Shown here: in pieces, positions 53,136 to 62,360 of the stretch | Layout: every line of letters begins with the position of its first letter | Numbering within the stretch: position 1 is the first letter of the stretch | Assembly: GCF_020526085.1 (NCBI RefSeq) | Contig: NZ_CP084874.1 | Coordinates: 3,410,001 to 3,474,000 of the forward strand | Reading direction: 5' to 3' | Source of the DNA: Klebsiella africana | GTDB lineage: Bacteria > Pseudomonadota > Gammaproteobacteria > Enterobacterales > Enterobacteriaceae | DNA length: 64,000 nucleotides | The notes under the pieces: generated by a model | The model's database searches: none | What the model was told of the DNA's origin: nothing | The model's input: only the letters and a program-made list of their open reading frames with translations | Position numbers and translations under genes: made by a program

Positions 53136-54578
53136 GTGTCGCAATCTGTTCTGGTGCTCGGCGCCAGCGGCTATATTGGCCAGCATTTAGTGCGCGCATT
53201 AAGCGCGCGGGGCTATCCGGTGCTGGCGGCGGCACGCCATATCGACCGACTGCAAAAACTCGCTTTGCCCGGCGTCGTCTGCCGGTCAGTCGATCTTAAT
53301 CAGCCGCAGACTCTGCCTGCGCTGCTCAGCGGTATCGATACCGCCTACTATCTGGTGCACGGCATGGGCGAAGGCGGCGATTTTATCGCCCATGAGCGGC
53401 GGGTGGCGACGTATGTGCGCGATGCCCTGCGTCAGTCATCAGTGCGCCAGGTGATATTTCTCAGTTCGCTGCAGGCCCCGGCGCAGGAGCAGTCCGACCA
53501 TCTGCGCGCTCGTCAGATTACCGGCGATCTCCTGCGCGAGTCGGGCGTGCCGGTAACCGAGCTGCGGGCCGGGATTATCGTCGGCGCCGGCTCCGCCGCC
53601 TTCGAGGTGATGCGCGACATGGTTTATAACCTGCCGGTGCTGACCCCTCCGCGCTGGGTTCGTTCGCGTACCACCCCTGTCGCACTGGAAAACCTGCTCG
53701 TTGACCTCGTTGAGCTGCTGAATCACCCGTCCGACACGCACCGCGTCTTCGAAGCCGCCGGTCCGGAGGTATTAAGCTATCAGCAGCAGTTCATTCGCTT
53801 TATGGCCGTCAGCGGCAAACATCGCCCTCTCATTCCCATTCCCCTGCCGACGCGCTGGATCTCGGTCTGGTTCCTCAATGTCATCACCTCGGTGCCGCCG
53901 ACCATCGCTAAAGCGTTAATTCAGGGGCTGAAGCACGATCTGATCGCCGACGACCGGGCTTTGCGGGCGCTGATCCCGCAAACGCTGATCCCCTTCGATC
54001 AGGCGGTTCGTCGCACGCTGAAAGAAGAAGAGCAGTTGGTGAACTCCAGCGACTGGGGCTACGACGCCCAGGCTTTCGCCCGCTGGCGACCGGAGTACGG
54101 TTACTTTCCGAAACAGGCGGGTTGCACCGTCACCACCCAGGCAAGCCGCAAAGCGCTATGGCAGGTCGTAAACCAAATCGGCGGTAAAGAGGGATATTTT
54201 TTCGGCAATCTGTTGTGGAAAACCCGCGGGGCGATGGACCTGCTGGTTGGCCACCGTCTGGCCAAAGGGCGGCCGCCGCGCGACTATCTGCAGACCGGCG
54301 ATACGGTCGACAGCTGGAAGGTGATTATTGTAGAGGAGGAAAAACAGCTCACCCTCTTATTCGGCATGAAAGCGCCGGGGCTGGGCCGGTTAAGCTTTAC
54401 CATTAACGATAAAGACAACGGTCGTGAACTGGATGTGCGCGCCTGGTGGCACCCGCACGGTATGCCGGGCCTGATCTACTGGCTGCTGATGATCCCGGCG
54501 CACCTGTTTATTTTCCGCGGTATGGCGCAGCGCATTACCCGGCTGGCCGAACAAATCACAGGCAGAGACCAAGGATAA
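53136..54578 (+). CDS. ybjT: NAD(P)-binding protein YbjT with DUF2867 domain
   Basis: Putative oxidoreductase of unknown substrate. 480 residues: atypical SDR Rossmann domain starting [15 protein letters not shown] to about residue 280, then a DUF2867 domain (about 335-470, [29 protein letters not shown]) ending in a hydrophobic stretch. GTG start with AAGGAG 7 bases before it. Last of the poxB cluster. Confidence 0.92.
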   Translation: MSQSVLVLGASGYIGQHLVRALSARGYPVLAAARHIDRLQKLALPGVVCRSVDLNQPQTLPALLSGIDTAYYLVHGMGEGGDFIAHERRVATYVRDALRQSSVRQVIFLSSLQAPAQEQSDHLRARQITGDLLRESGVPVTELRAGIIVGAGSAAFEVMRDMVYNLPVLTPPRWVRSRTTPVALENLLVDLVELLNHPSDTHRVFEAAGPEVLSYQQQFIRFMAVSGKHRPLIPIPLPTRWISVWFLNVITSVPPTIAKALIQGLKHDLIADDRALRALIPQTLIPFDQAVRRTLKEEEQLVNSSDWGYDAQAFARWRPEYGYFPKQAGCTVTTQASRKALWQVVNQIGGKEGYFFGNLLWKTRGAMDLLVGHRLAKGRPPRDYLQTGDTVDSWKVIIVEEEKQLTLLFGMKAPGLGRLSFTINDKDNGRELDVRAWWHPHGMPGLIYWLLMIPAHLFIFRGMAQRITRLAEQITGRDQG

Positions 54579-54592
54579 GCATTATTCTTTCA

Positions 54593-54621
54593 TGATTCTC
54601 ATTGCATAGTCGGGAGAATCA
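54593..54621. other. Inverted repeat between ybjT and ybjS
   Basis: TGATTCTC (54593-54600) and GAGAATCA (54614-54621), perfect 8-bp arms with a 13-base centre. No U-tract follows, so it could be an operator in the ybjS promoter rather than a terminator. Confidence 0.4.
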
Positions 54622-54665
54622 CGGAAAAATGCGCACGAAATTCTTTTCTGGGGCAGTAGAGCGAT

Positions 54666-55679
54666 ATGAAGGTACTGGTTACCGGTGCGACCAGCGGATT
54701 AGGCCGCAACGCAGTGGAATATCTGCGCAATAAGGGCATCAGCGTGCGAGCAACCGGGCGCAACGAAGCGATGGGTAAGCTTCTGAGCAAGATGGGGGCA
54801 GAATTCATCCCGGCCGATTTAACCGAGCTGGTCTCTTCGCAGGCTAAAGTGATGCTCGCCGGTATCGACACCCTGTGGCACTGCTCGAGCTTTACCTCAC
54901 CCTGGGGCACTCAGCAGGCGTTCGATCTCGCTAACGTCCGCGCCACCCGCCGCCTCGGCGAATGGTCGGTGGCATGGGGTGTACGGAATTTCATCCATAT
55001 CTCCTCGCCATCGCTCTATTTTGATTATCACCATCATCGTGATATCCAGGAAGATTTTCGCCCGCACCGCTTCGCCAACGAGTTCGCCCGCAGCAAGGCG
55101 GCGAGCGAAGAGGTCATCAATCTGCTGGCGCAGGCCAACCCGCATACTCGTTTTACCATTTTGCGTCCGCAAAGCCTGTTCGGGCCGCACGACAAAGTGT
55201 TTATTCCCCGACTGGCGCAAATGATGCAGCACTATGGCAGCGTCCTGTTACCGCGAGGCGGCAGCGCGCTGGTCGACATGACCTATTATGAAAATGCGGT
55301 ACATGCGATGTGGCTGGCAAGCCAGCCGGCCTGCGACCATCTCCCCTCCGCCCGCGCGTGGAATATCAGCAACGGCGAACCGAGAACGCTGCGCAGTATC
55401 GTACAGAAACTGATCGACGAGCTGGGCATCAAGTGCCGGATCCGCTCTGTTCCCTACCCGATGCTGGATATCATCGCCCGCAGCATGGAGCGTTTTGGCG
55501 ATAAAACCGCCAAAGAGCCCGCATTCACCCACTACGGCGTCTCCAAGCTTAACTTTGATTTTACGCTTGATATCACCCGCGCGCAGGACGAGCTGGGTTA
55601 TCAGCCGGTGGTGACGCTGGACGACGGTATTGTGCGCACCGCCGCCTGGCTGCGTGACCACGGTAAACTTCACCGCTAA
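54666..55679 (+). CDS. ybjS: NAD(P)-dependent epimerase/reductase family protein YbjS
   Basis: Extended SDR of unknown substrate. 337 residues with N-terminal [18 protein letters not shown] and a 3-beta-HSD-like core. The usual YxxxK active site reads FARSK (near residue 140), so the catalytic tyrosine appears to be phenylalanine. Its stop overlaps the amiD stop tail to tail by 4 bp. A weak ribosome site precedes the ATG. Confidence 0.9.
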   Translation: MKVLVTGATSGLGRNAVEYLRNKGISVRATGRNEAMGKLLSKMGAEFIPADLTELVSSQAKVMLAGIDTLWHCSSFTSPWGTQQAFDLANVRATRRLGEWSVAWGVRNFIHISSPSLYFDYHHHRDIQEDFRPHRFANEFARSKAASEEVINLLAQANPHTRFTILRPQSLFGPHDKVFIPRLAQMMQHYGSVLLPRGGSALVDMTYYENAVHAMWLASQPACDHLPSARAWNISNGEPRTLRSIVQKLIDELGIKCRIRSVPYPMLDIIARSMERFGDKTAKEPAFTHYGVSKLNFDFTLDITRAQDELGYQPVVTLDDGIVRTAAWLRDHGKLHR

Positions 55680-56506
55680 CCCTGACCATATTTTTCTAAC
55701 AACGCCTCGGCTATCGCCTCGGTTTGCGCATCCGCTACGCCATCCCAGCGCTGCGGACGGAAGTGCATCTGGAAGGCGATAATCACCCGCTTCTTCTGCG
55801 CGGGGGTCATCTCCGGCGTCACCTGATAGCCGTAGCGCGACAGCAAATCCAGCACCACCTCGGGGTCAACGGGATCGTTGGGCTGTCGGCCGTTCAGATA
55901 AAAGGCCACCCGCTGCTCGTCAGGCCAGGCGCCGATCCCCTGCTGCGCCAGCTGTTGCCAGGAGAATAATGGCCCCGGATCGTCTTTGCGCTGCGGCGCG
56001 ATGTCCGCATGGGCGACCACATTCTGCGGCGCAATATGGTAGCGGGCGATAATATCGCGCGCCAGCGGGATCAGGGCCGCTATCTGTTCCGGATGAAAGG
56101 GGGTAAAGCTTTTGACGCCCGCCGTCTTCTGCCAGCCGCGGTTCTCCAGCTCAATGCCAATGGAGGTATCATTGATGCGCGTACTGCCGCGCCAGTAGCT
56201 TACCCCGGCGTGCCAGGCTAAATCCTCTTCCGGCACCAGTTGCCAGATCCGCGGTTTATGCTGATAACGCGGGGGCTGTTCGGGAATTAAATAGTGGGAG
56301 CTGACCTCTTTATCGGTCAACGTGGCCAGCGAGACATCAAAGTTGTCAGCCGTATAATGGATCACTAATACCTTTATTCGCGGATACGCAGCCTGCGCCG
56401 GATGACGAGTGTCCAGCTGGTATCCATCGCGATCGATAATTCCCTTTTCCCCGGCACAGCCGGTTAGCAGCAGCGCCAGCAGGGCGATCTGCGCAATCCG
56501 TTTCAT
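55676..56506 (-). CDS. amiD: N-acetylmuramoyl-L-alanine amidase AmiD
   Basis: Zinc amidase lipoprotein that cleaves the stem peptide from murein and anhydro-muropeptides. 276 residues: lipobox LLLTGC (Cys at residue 17), amidase_2 domain with [11 protein letters not shown] at IGIELENRG and the zinc/catalytic [13 protein letters not shown], then a C-terminal peptidoglycan-binding-like helical domain. The ATG at 56506 gives a proper signal; an upstream extension of 27 residues would bury it. Confidence 0.95.
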   Translation of the reverse strand: MKRIAQIALLALLLTGCAGEKGIIDRDGYQLDTRHPAQAAYPRIKVLVIHYTADNFDVSLATLTDKEVSSHYLIPEQPPRYQHKPRIWQLVPEEDLAWHAGVSYWRGSTRINDTSIGIELENRGWQKTAGVKSFTPFHPEQIAALIPLARDIIARYHIAPQNVVAHADIAPQRKDDPGPLFSWQQLAQQGIGAWPDEQRVAFYLNGRQPNDPVDPEVVLDLLSRYGYQVTPEMTPAQKKRVIIAFQMHFRPQRWDGVADAQTEAIAEALLEKYGQG

Positions 56507-56537
56507 CCCCTCACCCTCGCCCGGCAATTGCACCGGG

Positions 56538-57677
56538 TTAATAAGACCATTGATTACGTCCTTTATTTTTAGCCTGATACAGCGCACTGTCCGCCCGGGC
56601 GATCAGCGTCTCCATAGGAACAGTGCCATCTGAAACGACGATCCCCATACTGACAGTCACCACCGCAGCCACCTCAGAGGCCTCATGGGGGAGCGCTGCC
56701 TCGTGAATTTTATGCTGAATGCGCTCCGCAATCGCAGTGGCGTGAGCCAGAGGAACCCTTGGCAACACCACCACAAACTCCTCGCCGCCGTAGCGAGCCA
56801 CCATATCATCTTCGGATCGTACCGCCATTTTTAATACCCTCGCGACCGCGGATAAACAGTCGTCACCAGCCTGATGACCGTAATGGTCGTTATAACGCTT
56901 AAAGTAATCGACATCGATCATCATTAGCGCTAACGGTACATTCTGCTGCCACAGTTGCCCAAGAAAGGCATCCAGCGCCCGACGGTTAGCCGTTCCGGTG
57001 AGAGCATCCTGGTTGGCGATACTTTCCAGCCGCTGAATAAGCTGCATATTCTCCTGGTGGGTATCCCAGGCTTCATCATACCAGCGCTGCAAAATGCGCC
57101 GGCCATACAACAAAATCGCGGTAAAAATGGCCCACAAGGTTAAAAAGCGAACGTCAACATCATAGTGAATCTGCACCCCCGCCAGCAAAGCGGTTACCCA
57201 TAGCGGTAGCATAAAAGCGATAATACCGGGCCAGTGGTGATACAGCGCAGTGAGGCCAGTGGTCAATAAAATCACCAGCAGCGGCCAGGCGAAGGGCAAT
57301 GTCCAGAAAAAGATAAAACAGTAATTACTCAGGGACCAGCACAGACTGAGCGCCAGCAGTAGTCCGGTAATAATATTCAGCGTATAACGCCCCTGCGCCA
57401 GCCGCGGCGTGACGGCAATAATCGCTAAAATAGTCGAAATAATAATAACCGCAATGAGCGACATTTCGATATACGGAATAATCGCCCGGTGCGTCAGTAA
57501 CTTCTGGTCAAAATAAGTAAAGATAAAATTACGGAAGAAAATCATTAACGCAAAAGCGATATTGACAAAAGCCAGCCAAGGCATGCTCATGGAGAGCGCA
57601 TGGCGCTGAACATTATCTCTGGTGGCCCACAACGCGGCTCGCTGCTCTCGCGCCTGCTCTTGCTTATTTTTTAACAT
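56538..57677 (-). CDS. Membrane-bound diguanylate cyclase
   Basis: Makes cyclic di-GMP from two GTP. 379 residues: about six hydrophobic segments in residues 30-195, then a GGDEF domain (about 218-376) with DALTGTANRR, IDVDYFKRYNDHYGH and the active-site GGEEF (near residue 297). The position of the inhibitory RxxD site, five residues before GGEEF, reads SEDD, so the first arginine is missing. GGGAGATAAG precedes the ATG. It lies upstream of amiD in the same direction (31 bp). I cannot assign it to a named cyclase; E. coli K-12 does not have it here. Confidence 0.88.
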   Translation of the reverse strand: MLKNKQEQAREQRAALWATRDNVQRHALSMSMPWLAFVNIAFALMIFFRNFIFTYFDQKLLTHRAIIPYIEMSLIAVIIISTILAIIAVTPRLAQGRYTLNIITGLLLALSLCWSLSNYCFIFFWTLPFAWPLLVILLTTGLTALYHHWPGIIAFMLPLWVTALLAGVQIHYDVDVRFLTLWAIFTAILLYGRRILQRWYDEAWDTHQENMQLIQRLESIANQDALTGTANRRALDAFLGQLWQQNVPLALMMIDVDYFKRYNDHYGHQAGDDCLSAVARVLKMAVRSEDDMVARYGGEEFVVVLPRVPLAHATAIAERIQHKIHEAALPHEASEVAAVVTVSMGIVVSDGTVPMETLIARADSALYQAKNKGRNQWSY

Positions 57678-58039
57678 CTTATCTCCCTGGCGATCCGCAT
57701 GACCATCGGTGCAGATCCTCTCTTACTCTATGATAAACCATGTTGTCGGGATTGTCTGTTAGACCCCATCGTCCCTTCTCCCCCGGACGCTTAAGCTGAT
57801 TTTCAGCAAACGTCAGTAGAAAATGGTCTGTACCTTGCCGGATGAGCAAATGGCCAAGAAAAGCAAGCGTTATCAGCGCGAACTGTGTCATTTTTTCTTT
57901 AAAAAAGAGTTAACTAACCGTCATAAAATTGCAGTATTTCGCTTGAAAAAAAAGCGGCGTTAGTACAATCTGAAACCGCTCATTGGTGAGTTAAAACAAG
58001 AGCATGATGATAGCAAAATAAACAATGGAGTTTAAAAAT
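57678..58039. other. Divergent region between cyclase and DUF1471 gene
   Basis: 362 bp. It should hold promoters for both genes. A 70-codon open frame (57679-57891, minus strand) ends one base before the cyclase start and is discussed as a lead; otherwise the right half is AT-rich with no gene. Confidence 0.5.
57943..57969 (+). promoter_or_regulatory. Candidate promoter of the DUF1471 gene
   Basis: TTGAAA (57943-57948) and TACAAT (57964-57969) with 15-bp spacing, or CTTGAA with 16, about 70 bp before the start. Consensus match only. Confidence 0.4.
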
Positions 58040-58312
58040 ATGAAATATGCAGCTTTAGTGGCAGGTGCAGCATTGTTTTTAACGGCGAATGCCTTCTCCG
58101 CCGAGATTTTAACGAAAGAAGCTTTTAATAAGGTCCATAGCCAATATACCAAAATCGGCACCATTTCTTCTACCGGCCAGACGGCGCCGAGCGATGCCCG
58201 TGAAGAGCTGATTAAAAAGGCCGATGAAAAAGGTGCGGACGTTGTCGTGCTCTCTTCCGGTAATACGGATAAAAAACTGCACGTCTCTGCTAACATCTAT
58301 AAGAAGAAATAA
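58040..58312 (+). CDS. DUF1471 (YdgH/BhsA/McbA-type) periplasmic protein
   Basis: Small stress-related periplasmic protein of unknown activity. 90 residues: Sec signal [21 protein letters not shown], mature part with the DUF1471 core [18 protein letters not shown] and [28 protein letters not shown] lies 9 bases before the ATG at 58040, which is why the earlier ATG at 58025 is not taken. It stands alone beside ybjP, in the position where E. coli carries ybjQ. Confidence 0.85.
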   Translation: MKYAALVAGAALFLTANAFSAEILTKEAFNKVHSQYTKIGTISSTGQTAPSDAREELIKKADEKGADVVVLSSGNTDKKLHVSANIYKKK

Positions 58313-58326
58313 TTAACCTTCTCTCT

Positions 58327-58367
58327 CAAGAGACATTACCCTATTTTCCGGGATAATGTCTCTTGTT
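58327..58367 (+). terminator. Terminator of the DUF1471 gene
   Basis: Twelve-bp stem CAAGAGACATTA/TAATGTCTCTTG plus an inner CCC/GGG with one bulge, ending TTGTT, 14 bp after the stop. U-tract is weak. Confidence 0.65.
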
Positions 58368-58563
58368 CGCCGGAAAAGTGAGTTTATTTTTATACGTCAT
58401 GCGTTTTCCTGCCTAATACGTCTCCCTCACTCCCGCACACATTTCCAGCACGAAGCCTGTTGCGACATCAAGGTCTTAGCTCTTTGCGTCAAGTACAATC
58501 CGCACGCTATACGCTATGCTTTAACGGAAACTGAAAACGTAGTTCGCTTATAAGGAAATCATC

Positions 58564-59079
58564 ATGCGCTACAAACTTCTTGCAGTACTTCTCCCTTGCG
58601 CGCTGGCGCTCAGCGCCTGTACGACCGTGACCCCGGCCTATAAAGATAATGGTACCCGCAGCGGCCCCTGCGTTGAAGGCGGCCCTGACGACGTAGCGCA
58701 AAAATTCTACGACACCCAGATCCAGAACCGCACTCAGGATCCGGCGGCGCTGCGCCCCTATCTGAGCGACGGTCTGGCGCAGTTACTCAATGGCGCTCGC
58801 CAGGATCCCGCCAACAGCAAATTACTGCAGGCTAATCCGTTCTCCAGCAGCAGCACCCCGGCAGACAGCGCCGTGGTCGCCAGCGCCTCAACCATTCCTA
58901 ACCGCGACGCGCGGAATATTCCGCTGCGCGTCGAACTGAAACAGGGCACCCAGAGCTGGAAAGACGAAGTGCTGATGATTCAGGAAGGCCAGTGCTGGGC
59001 CGTCGATGACGTTCGCTATCTCGGCAACAACAGCCATGCGCCAGCCGGCACGTTGCGACAGAGTCTGGAAAAACGTTAA
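58564..59079 (+). CDS. ybjP: Lipoprotein YbjP
   Basis: Outer- or inner-membrane lipoprotein of unknown role (DUF3828-like length). 171 residues with signal and lipobox LALSAC (Cys at residue 19); a Pro/Thr/Asn-rich early stretch and a C-terminal half with KDEVLMIQEGQCWAVDDVRYLG. AAGGA precedes the ATG. It comes before artP as in E. coli but has its own terminator hairpin. Confidence 0.93.
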   Translation: MRYKLLAVLLPCALALSACTTVTPAYKDNGTRSGPCVEGGPDDVAQKFYDTQIQNRTQDPAALRPYLSDGLAQLLNGARQDPANSKLLQANPFSSSSTPADSAVVASASTIPNRDARNIPLRVELKQGTQSWKDEVLMIQEGQCWAVDDVRYLGNNSHAPAGTLRQSLEKR

Positions 59080-59122
59080 TTCCGGAGTTGAAGCCACGCC
59101 GCTGAAACGATAACCCCGGTAA

Positions 59123-59155
59123 AATGTCGGTATTCGCCCCGGGAATGCCGACATT
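59123..59155 (+). terminator. Hairpin downstream of ybjP
   Basis: Thirteen-bp stem AATGTCGGTATTC/GAATGCCGACATT with one G-U pair and a 7-base loop, 43 bp after the ybjP stop. No U-tract follows. Confidence 0.5.
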
Positions 59156-59229
59156 CGCGCCCCCCTCACCCACCAGGCCATATTTTGTGCTAAGTTTAAA
59201 GCTAAACGTGGTTTAGATTTAACTTTTAA

Positions 59230-59256
59230 CGCATAAATATTGCATAACTATTCTGC
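59230..59256 (+). promoter_or_regulatory. ARG-box-like sequence upstream of artP
   Basis: TGCATAACTATTCT (59241-59254) matches 11 of 14 positions of the ArgR half-site pair TGAAT-W4-ATTCA, and an overlapping weaker copy starts at 59230. ArgR with arginine represses artPIQM in E. coli. Confidence 0.5.
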
Positions 59257-59305
59257 CAAAGGTACTATTTGCGGCCTCAATAGCTATTCGTATCAGACTG
59301 CCCAG

Positions 59306-60034
59306 ATGAGTATTAAACTAAACGGCATTAATTGCTTCTACGGCGCACACCAGGCGCTGTTCGACATCACGCTGGATTGCCCGCAGGGGGAAACGCTGGT
59401 GCTGCTCGGCCCCAGCGGTGCCGGGAAGAGCTCGCTGCTGCGCGTACTCAACCTGCTGGAGATGCCACGTTCCGGTTCGTTAACCATTGCCGGTAACCAT
59501 TTCGACTTCAGCAAAGCGCCGTCCGATAAAGCGATTCGCGAACTGCGGCAGAACGTCGGCATGGTCTTTCAGCAGTACAACCTGTGGCCGCACCTGACGG
59601 TACAGCAGAACCTGATCGAAGCGCCCTGTCGCGTACTGGGATTAAGCAAGGATCAGGCGCTGGCCCGTGCAGAAAAGCTGCTGGAGCGTCTGCGTCTGAA
59701 GCCTTACAGTGATCGTTACCCACTGCATTTATCCGGCGGTCAGCAGCAGCGCGTGGCGATCGCCCGTGCGCTAATGATGGAGCCCCAGGTCCTGCTGTTC
59801 GATGAACCCACTGCAGCACTCGACCCGGAAATCACGGCCCAGATCGTTAGCATCATCCGCGAGCTGGCTGAAACCGGCATCACCCAGGTTATCGTCACCC
59901 ATGAAGTTGAAGTGGCGCGCAAGACGGCCAGCCGGGTGGTGTATATGGAAAATGGCCATATCGTCGAGCAAGGGGATGCCTCCTGCTTCACGCATCCGCA
60001 AACCGACGCGTTTAAAAACTATCTTTCACATTGA
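59306..60034 (+). CDS. artP: Arginine ABC transporter ATP-binding protein ArtP
   Basis: ATPase of the arginine importer. 242 residues with Walker [11 protein letters not shown]-loop FQQYNLWPH, signature [10 protein letters not shown] and Walker [14 protein letters not shown]. The ATG at 59306 matches E. coli and begins [13 protein letters not shown]; the frame is open 66 bp further up, over the ARG-like box. First gene of artPIQM. Confidence 0.97.
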   Translation: MSIKLNGINCFYGAHQALFDITLDCPQGETLVLLGPSGAGKSSLLRVLNLLEMPRSGSLTIAGNHFDFSKAPSDKAIRELRQNVGMVFQQYNLWPHLTVQQNLIEAPCRVLGLSKDQALARAEKLLERLRLKPYSDRYPLHLSGGQQQRVAIARALMMEPQVLLFDEPTAALDPEITAQIVSIIRELAETGITQVIVTHEVEVARKTASRVVYMENGHIVEQGDASCFTHPQTDAFKNYLSH

Positions 60035-60054
60035 TGTTTTTCGGGGAAATGACG

Positions 60055-60786
60055 ATGAAAAAAGTACTGATTGCCGCTCTGCTCGCAGGCATGAGCCTCT
60101 CCGCTTCCGCTGCGCAGACCATTCGTTTCGCCACCGAGGCCTCCTACCCTCCGTTTGAGCTGGTGGACGCCAACAACCAGATCGTCGGGTTCGATGTCGA
60201 TCTGGCTAACGCACTGTGCAAAGAGATGGAGGCTACCTGTACCTTTACCAACCAGGCCTTCGATAGCCTGATCCCGGGACTGAAGTTCCGCCGTTTCGAC
60301 GCGGTCATGGCCGGGATGGACATCACCCCTGAGCGTCAAAAACAGGTGCTGTTCTCTACCCCGTATTATGACAACTCGGCGCTGTTCGTCGGTCAGCAGG
60401 GCAAGTTCACCAGCATTGACCAGCTGAAGGGTAAAAAAGTGGGCGTGCAAAACGGCACCACCCACCAGAAATTCATCACCGATAAACATCCGGAAATCAC
60501 TACCGTTCCTTACGACAGCTACCAGAACGCGAAGCTGGATCTGCAGAATGGTCGTATTGACGCGGTCTTTGGCGACACCGCGGTGGTGACCGAATGGCTG
60601 AAGAGCAATCCGAAGCTGGCGGCCGTGGGCGATAAAGTGACCGACAAAGCCTATTTCGGCACCGGGCTGGGCATTGCCGTGCGTCAGGGCAACACCGATC
60701 TGCAGCAGAAATTTAACGCTGCGCTGGAAAAAGTGAAGAAAGACGGCACTTACCAGACCATCTATAACAAATGGTTCCAGAAGTAA
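60055..60786 (+). CDS. artI: Periplasmic binding protein ArtI
   Basis: Type 3 solute-binding protein of the Art system; affinity in E. coli is not fully settled, but it is a paralogue of ArtJ. 243 residues: Sec signal ending SLSASA-AQT, SBP_bac_3 fold with ASYPPFELVDANNQIVGFD and the AMDITPERQ-type motif. The ATG at 60055 starts MKKVLIAALL. 20 bp after artP. Confidence 0.95.
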   Translation: MKKVLIAALLAGMSLSASAAQTIRFATEASYPPFELVDANNQIVGFDVDLANALCKEMEATCTFTNQAFDSLIPGLKFRRFDAVMAGMDITPERQKQVLFSTPYYDNSALFVGQQGKFTSIDQLKGKKVGVQNGTTHQKFITDKHPEITTVPYDSYQNAKLDLQNGRIDAVFGDTAVVTEWLKSNPKLAAVGDKVTDKAYFGTGLGIAVRQGNTDLQQKFNAALEKVKKDGTYQTIYNKWFQK

Positions 60787-60792
60787 GACTGA

Positions 60793-61509
60793 ATGAACGA
60801 AATTTTTCCATTAGCAAGCGCCGCCGGGATGACCGTCGGCCTTGCCGTTTGCGCGCTCGCCATCGGCCTCGTTCTGGCGATGCTCTTTGCAGTACTGGAG
60901 TCAGTAAAATGGCGCCCGGTAGCCTGGCTTGCAACCGGCATTGTGACCATCCTGCGCGGACTACCGGAAATTCTGGTGGTGCTGTTTATCTACTTCGGCT
61001 CTTCCCAGCTACTGCTGACGCTCTCTGACGGTTTCACCATCCCGCTCGGGTTCACCCAGATCCCGGTGCAAATGCAGATTGAGAACTTTGACGTCAGCCC
61101 GTTCCTCTGCGGGGCGATCGCCCTGTCGCTGCTGTATGCCGCCTATGCCTCACAAACGCTGCGCGGCGCGCTGAAAGCGGTTCCGCAAGGGCAGTGGGAG
61201 TCCGGCCAGGCGCTGGGGCTGTCGAAAGCGGCGATATTCTTCCGCCTGGTGATGCCGCAGATGTGGCGCCATGCCCTGCCCGGTCTCGGCAACCAGTGGC
61301 TGGTACTGCTGAAGGACACCGCGCTGGTGAGCCTGATCAGCGTCAACGACCTGATGCTGCAGACCAAAAGCATCGCCACCCGCACACAGGAACCTTTTAA
61401 CTGGTATATCATTGCGGCGGCAATCTATCTCGTCATCACCCTGTTGAGTCAATACATCCTCAAGCGGATTGACCAGCGTGCGACGCGCTTCGAACGGAGA
61501 CCAGGCTGA
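60793..61509 (+). CDS. artQ: Arginine ABC transporter permease ArtQ
   Basis: Inner-membrane permease pairing with ArtM. 238 residues, five hydrophobic segments, and the amino-acid permease EAA-type loop [20 protein letters not shown] near residue 130. Its stop codon overlaps the artM ATG by one base (TGATG). Confidence 0.97.
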   Translation: MNEIFPLASAAGMTVGLAVCALAIGLVLAMLFAVLESVKWRPVAWLATGIVTILRGLPEILVVLFIYFGSSQLLLTLSDGFTIPLGFTQIPVQMQIENFDVSPFLCGAIALSLLYAAYASQTLRGALKAVPQGQWESGQALGLSKAAIFFRLVMPQMWRHALPGLGNQWLVLLKDTALVSLISVNDLMLQTKSIATRTQEPFNWYIIAAAIYLVITLLSQYILKRIDQRATRFERRPG

Positions 61510-62177
61510 TGCTCGACTACTTACCCGAACTGCTGAAAGGGCTGCATACCAGCCTGACGCTGACCGTGGCATCGATTATCGTGGCGCTGATCCTGTCGTT
61601 GATCTTCACCATCATCCTGACGCTGAAGACGCCGGGGCTGGTGTGGATAGTCCGCGGCTACATCACCCTGTTTACCGGTACGCCGCTGCTGGTGCAGATC
61701 TTCCTGATTTATTACGGGCCGGGACAGTTTCCTTCGCTGCAGGAGTATCCGTGGCTGTGGCATCTTATCTCCGAGCCGTGGCTGTGCGCCCTGATCGCCC
61801 TGTCGCTCAACAGCGCCGCCTACACCACTCAGCTGTTTTATGGCGCGATCCGGGCGATCCCCGACGGACAGTGGCAGTCCTGTAGCGCGCTGGGGATGAG
61901 TAAAAAGGATACCCTGGCGATCCTGCTGCCGTACGCCTTTAAGCGTGCGCTGTCGTCCTACTCCAACGAAGTGGTGCTGGTCTTCAAGAGTACCTCTCTG
62001 GCCTACACCATCACCCTGATGGAAGTGATGGGCCACGGCCAGCTATTGTACGGGCGCACCTACGACGTGATGGTATTCGGCGCCGCCGGGATTATCTATC
62101 TCATCGTCAACGGACTGCTGACGCTGCTGATGCGCCTGGTGGAACGTAAAGCGCTGGCCTTCGAGCGACGTAACTAG
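61509..62177 (+). CDS. artM: Arginine ABC transporter permease ArtM
   Basis: Second permease. 222 residues, five hydrophobic segments, EAA loop GAIRAIPDGQWQSCSALGMS near residue 120. Translation likely coupled to artQ. Confidence 0.97.
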   Translation: MLDYLPELLKGLHTSLTLTVASIIVALILSLIFTIILTLKTPGLVWIVRGYITLFTGTPLLVQIFLIYYGPGQFPSLQEYPWLWHLISEPWLCALIALSLNSAAYTTQLFYGAIRAIPDGQWQSCSALGMSKKDTLAILLPYAFKRALSSYSNEVVLVFKSTSLAYTITLMEVMGHGQLLYGRTYDVMVFGAAGIIYLIVNGLLTLLMRLVERKALAFERRN

Positions 62178-62210
62178 CGCCTGAGCATATTGCATAAAAA
62201 GCAAACAACA

Positions 62211-62245
62211 AGACGGACAAGTCTAACACCTGTCCGTCTTTTTTT
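62211..62245 (+). terminator. Terminator of artPIQM
   Basis: Perfect 9-bp stem AGACGGACA/TGTCCGTCT, 11-base loop and a run of seven T, 34 bp after the artM stop. Confidence 0.93.
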
Positions 62246-62275
62246 ATGTCATTAAAAATATTTAATCGATTTTAT

Positions 62276-62289
62276 TGCATATAAATTCA
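62276..62289 (+). promoter_or_regulatory. ARG box upstream of artJ
   Basis: TGCATATAAATTCA matches 13 of 14 positions of the ArgR consensus, 71 bp before artJ. A separate site fits artJ being its own ArgR-controlled unit after the artM terminator. Confidence 0.7.
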
Positions 62290-62360
62290 TTTAATGGCAT
62301 TGTCACTCTATGCCGCAGACACGGCGAATAATCATAAGATTGACAGACGGGAGTTCCACG

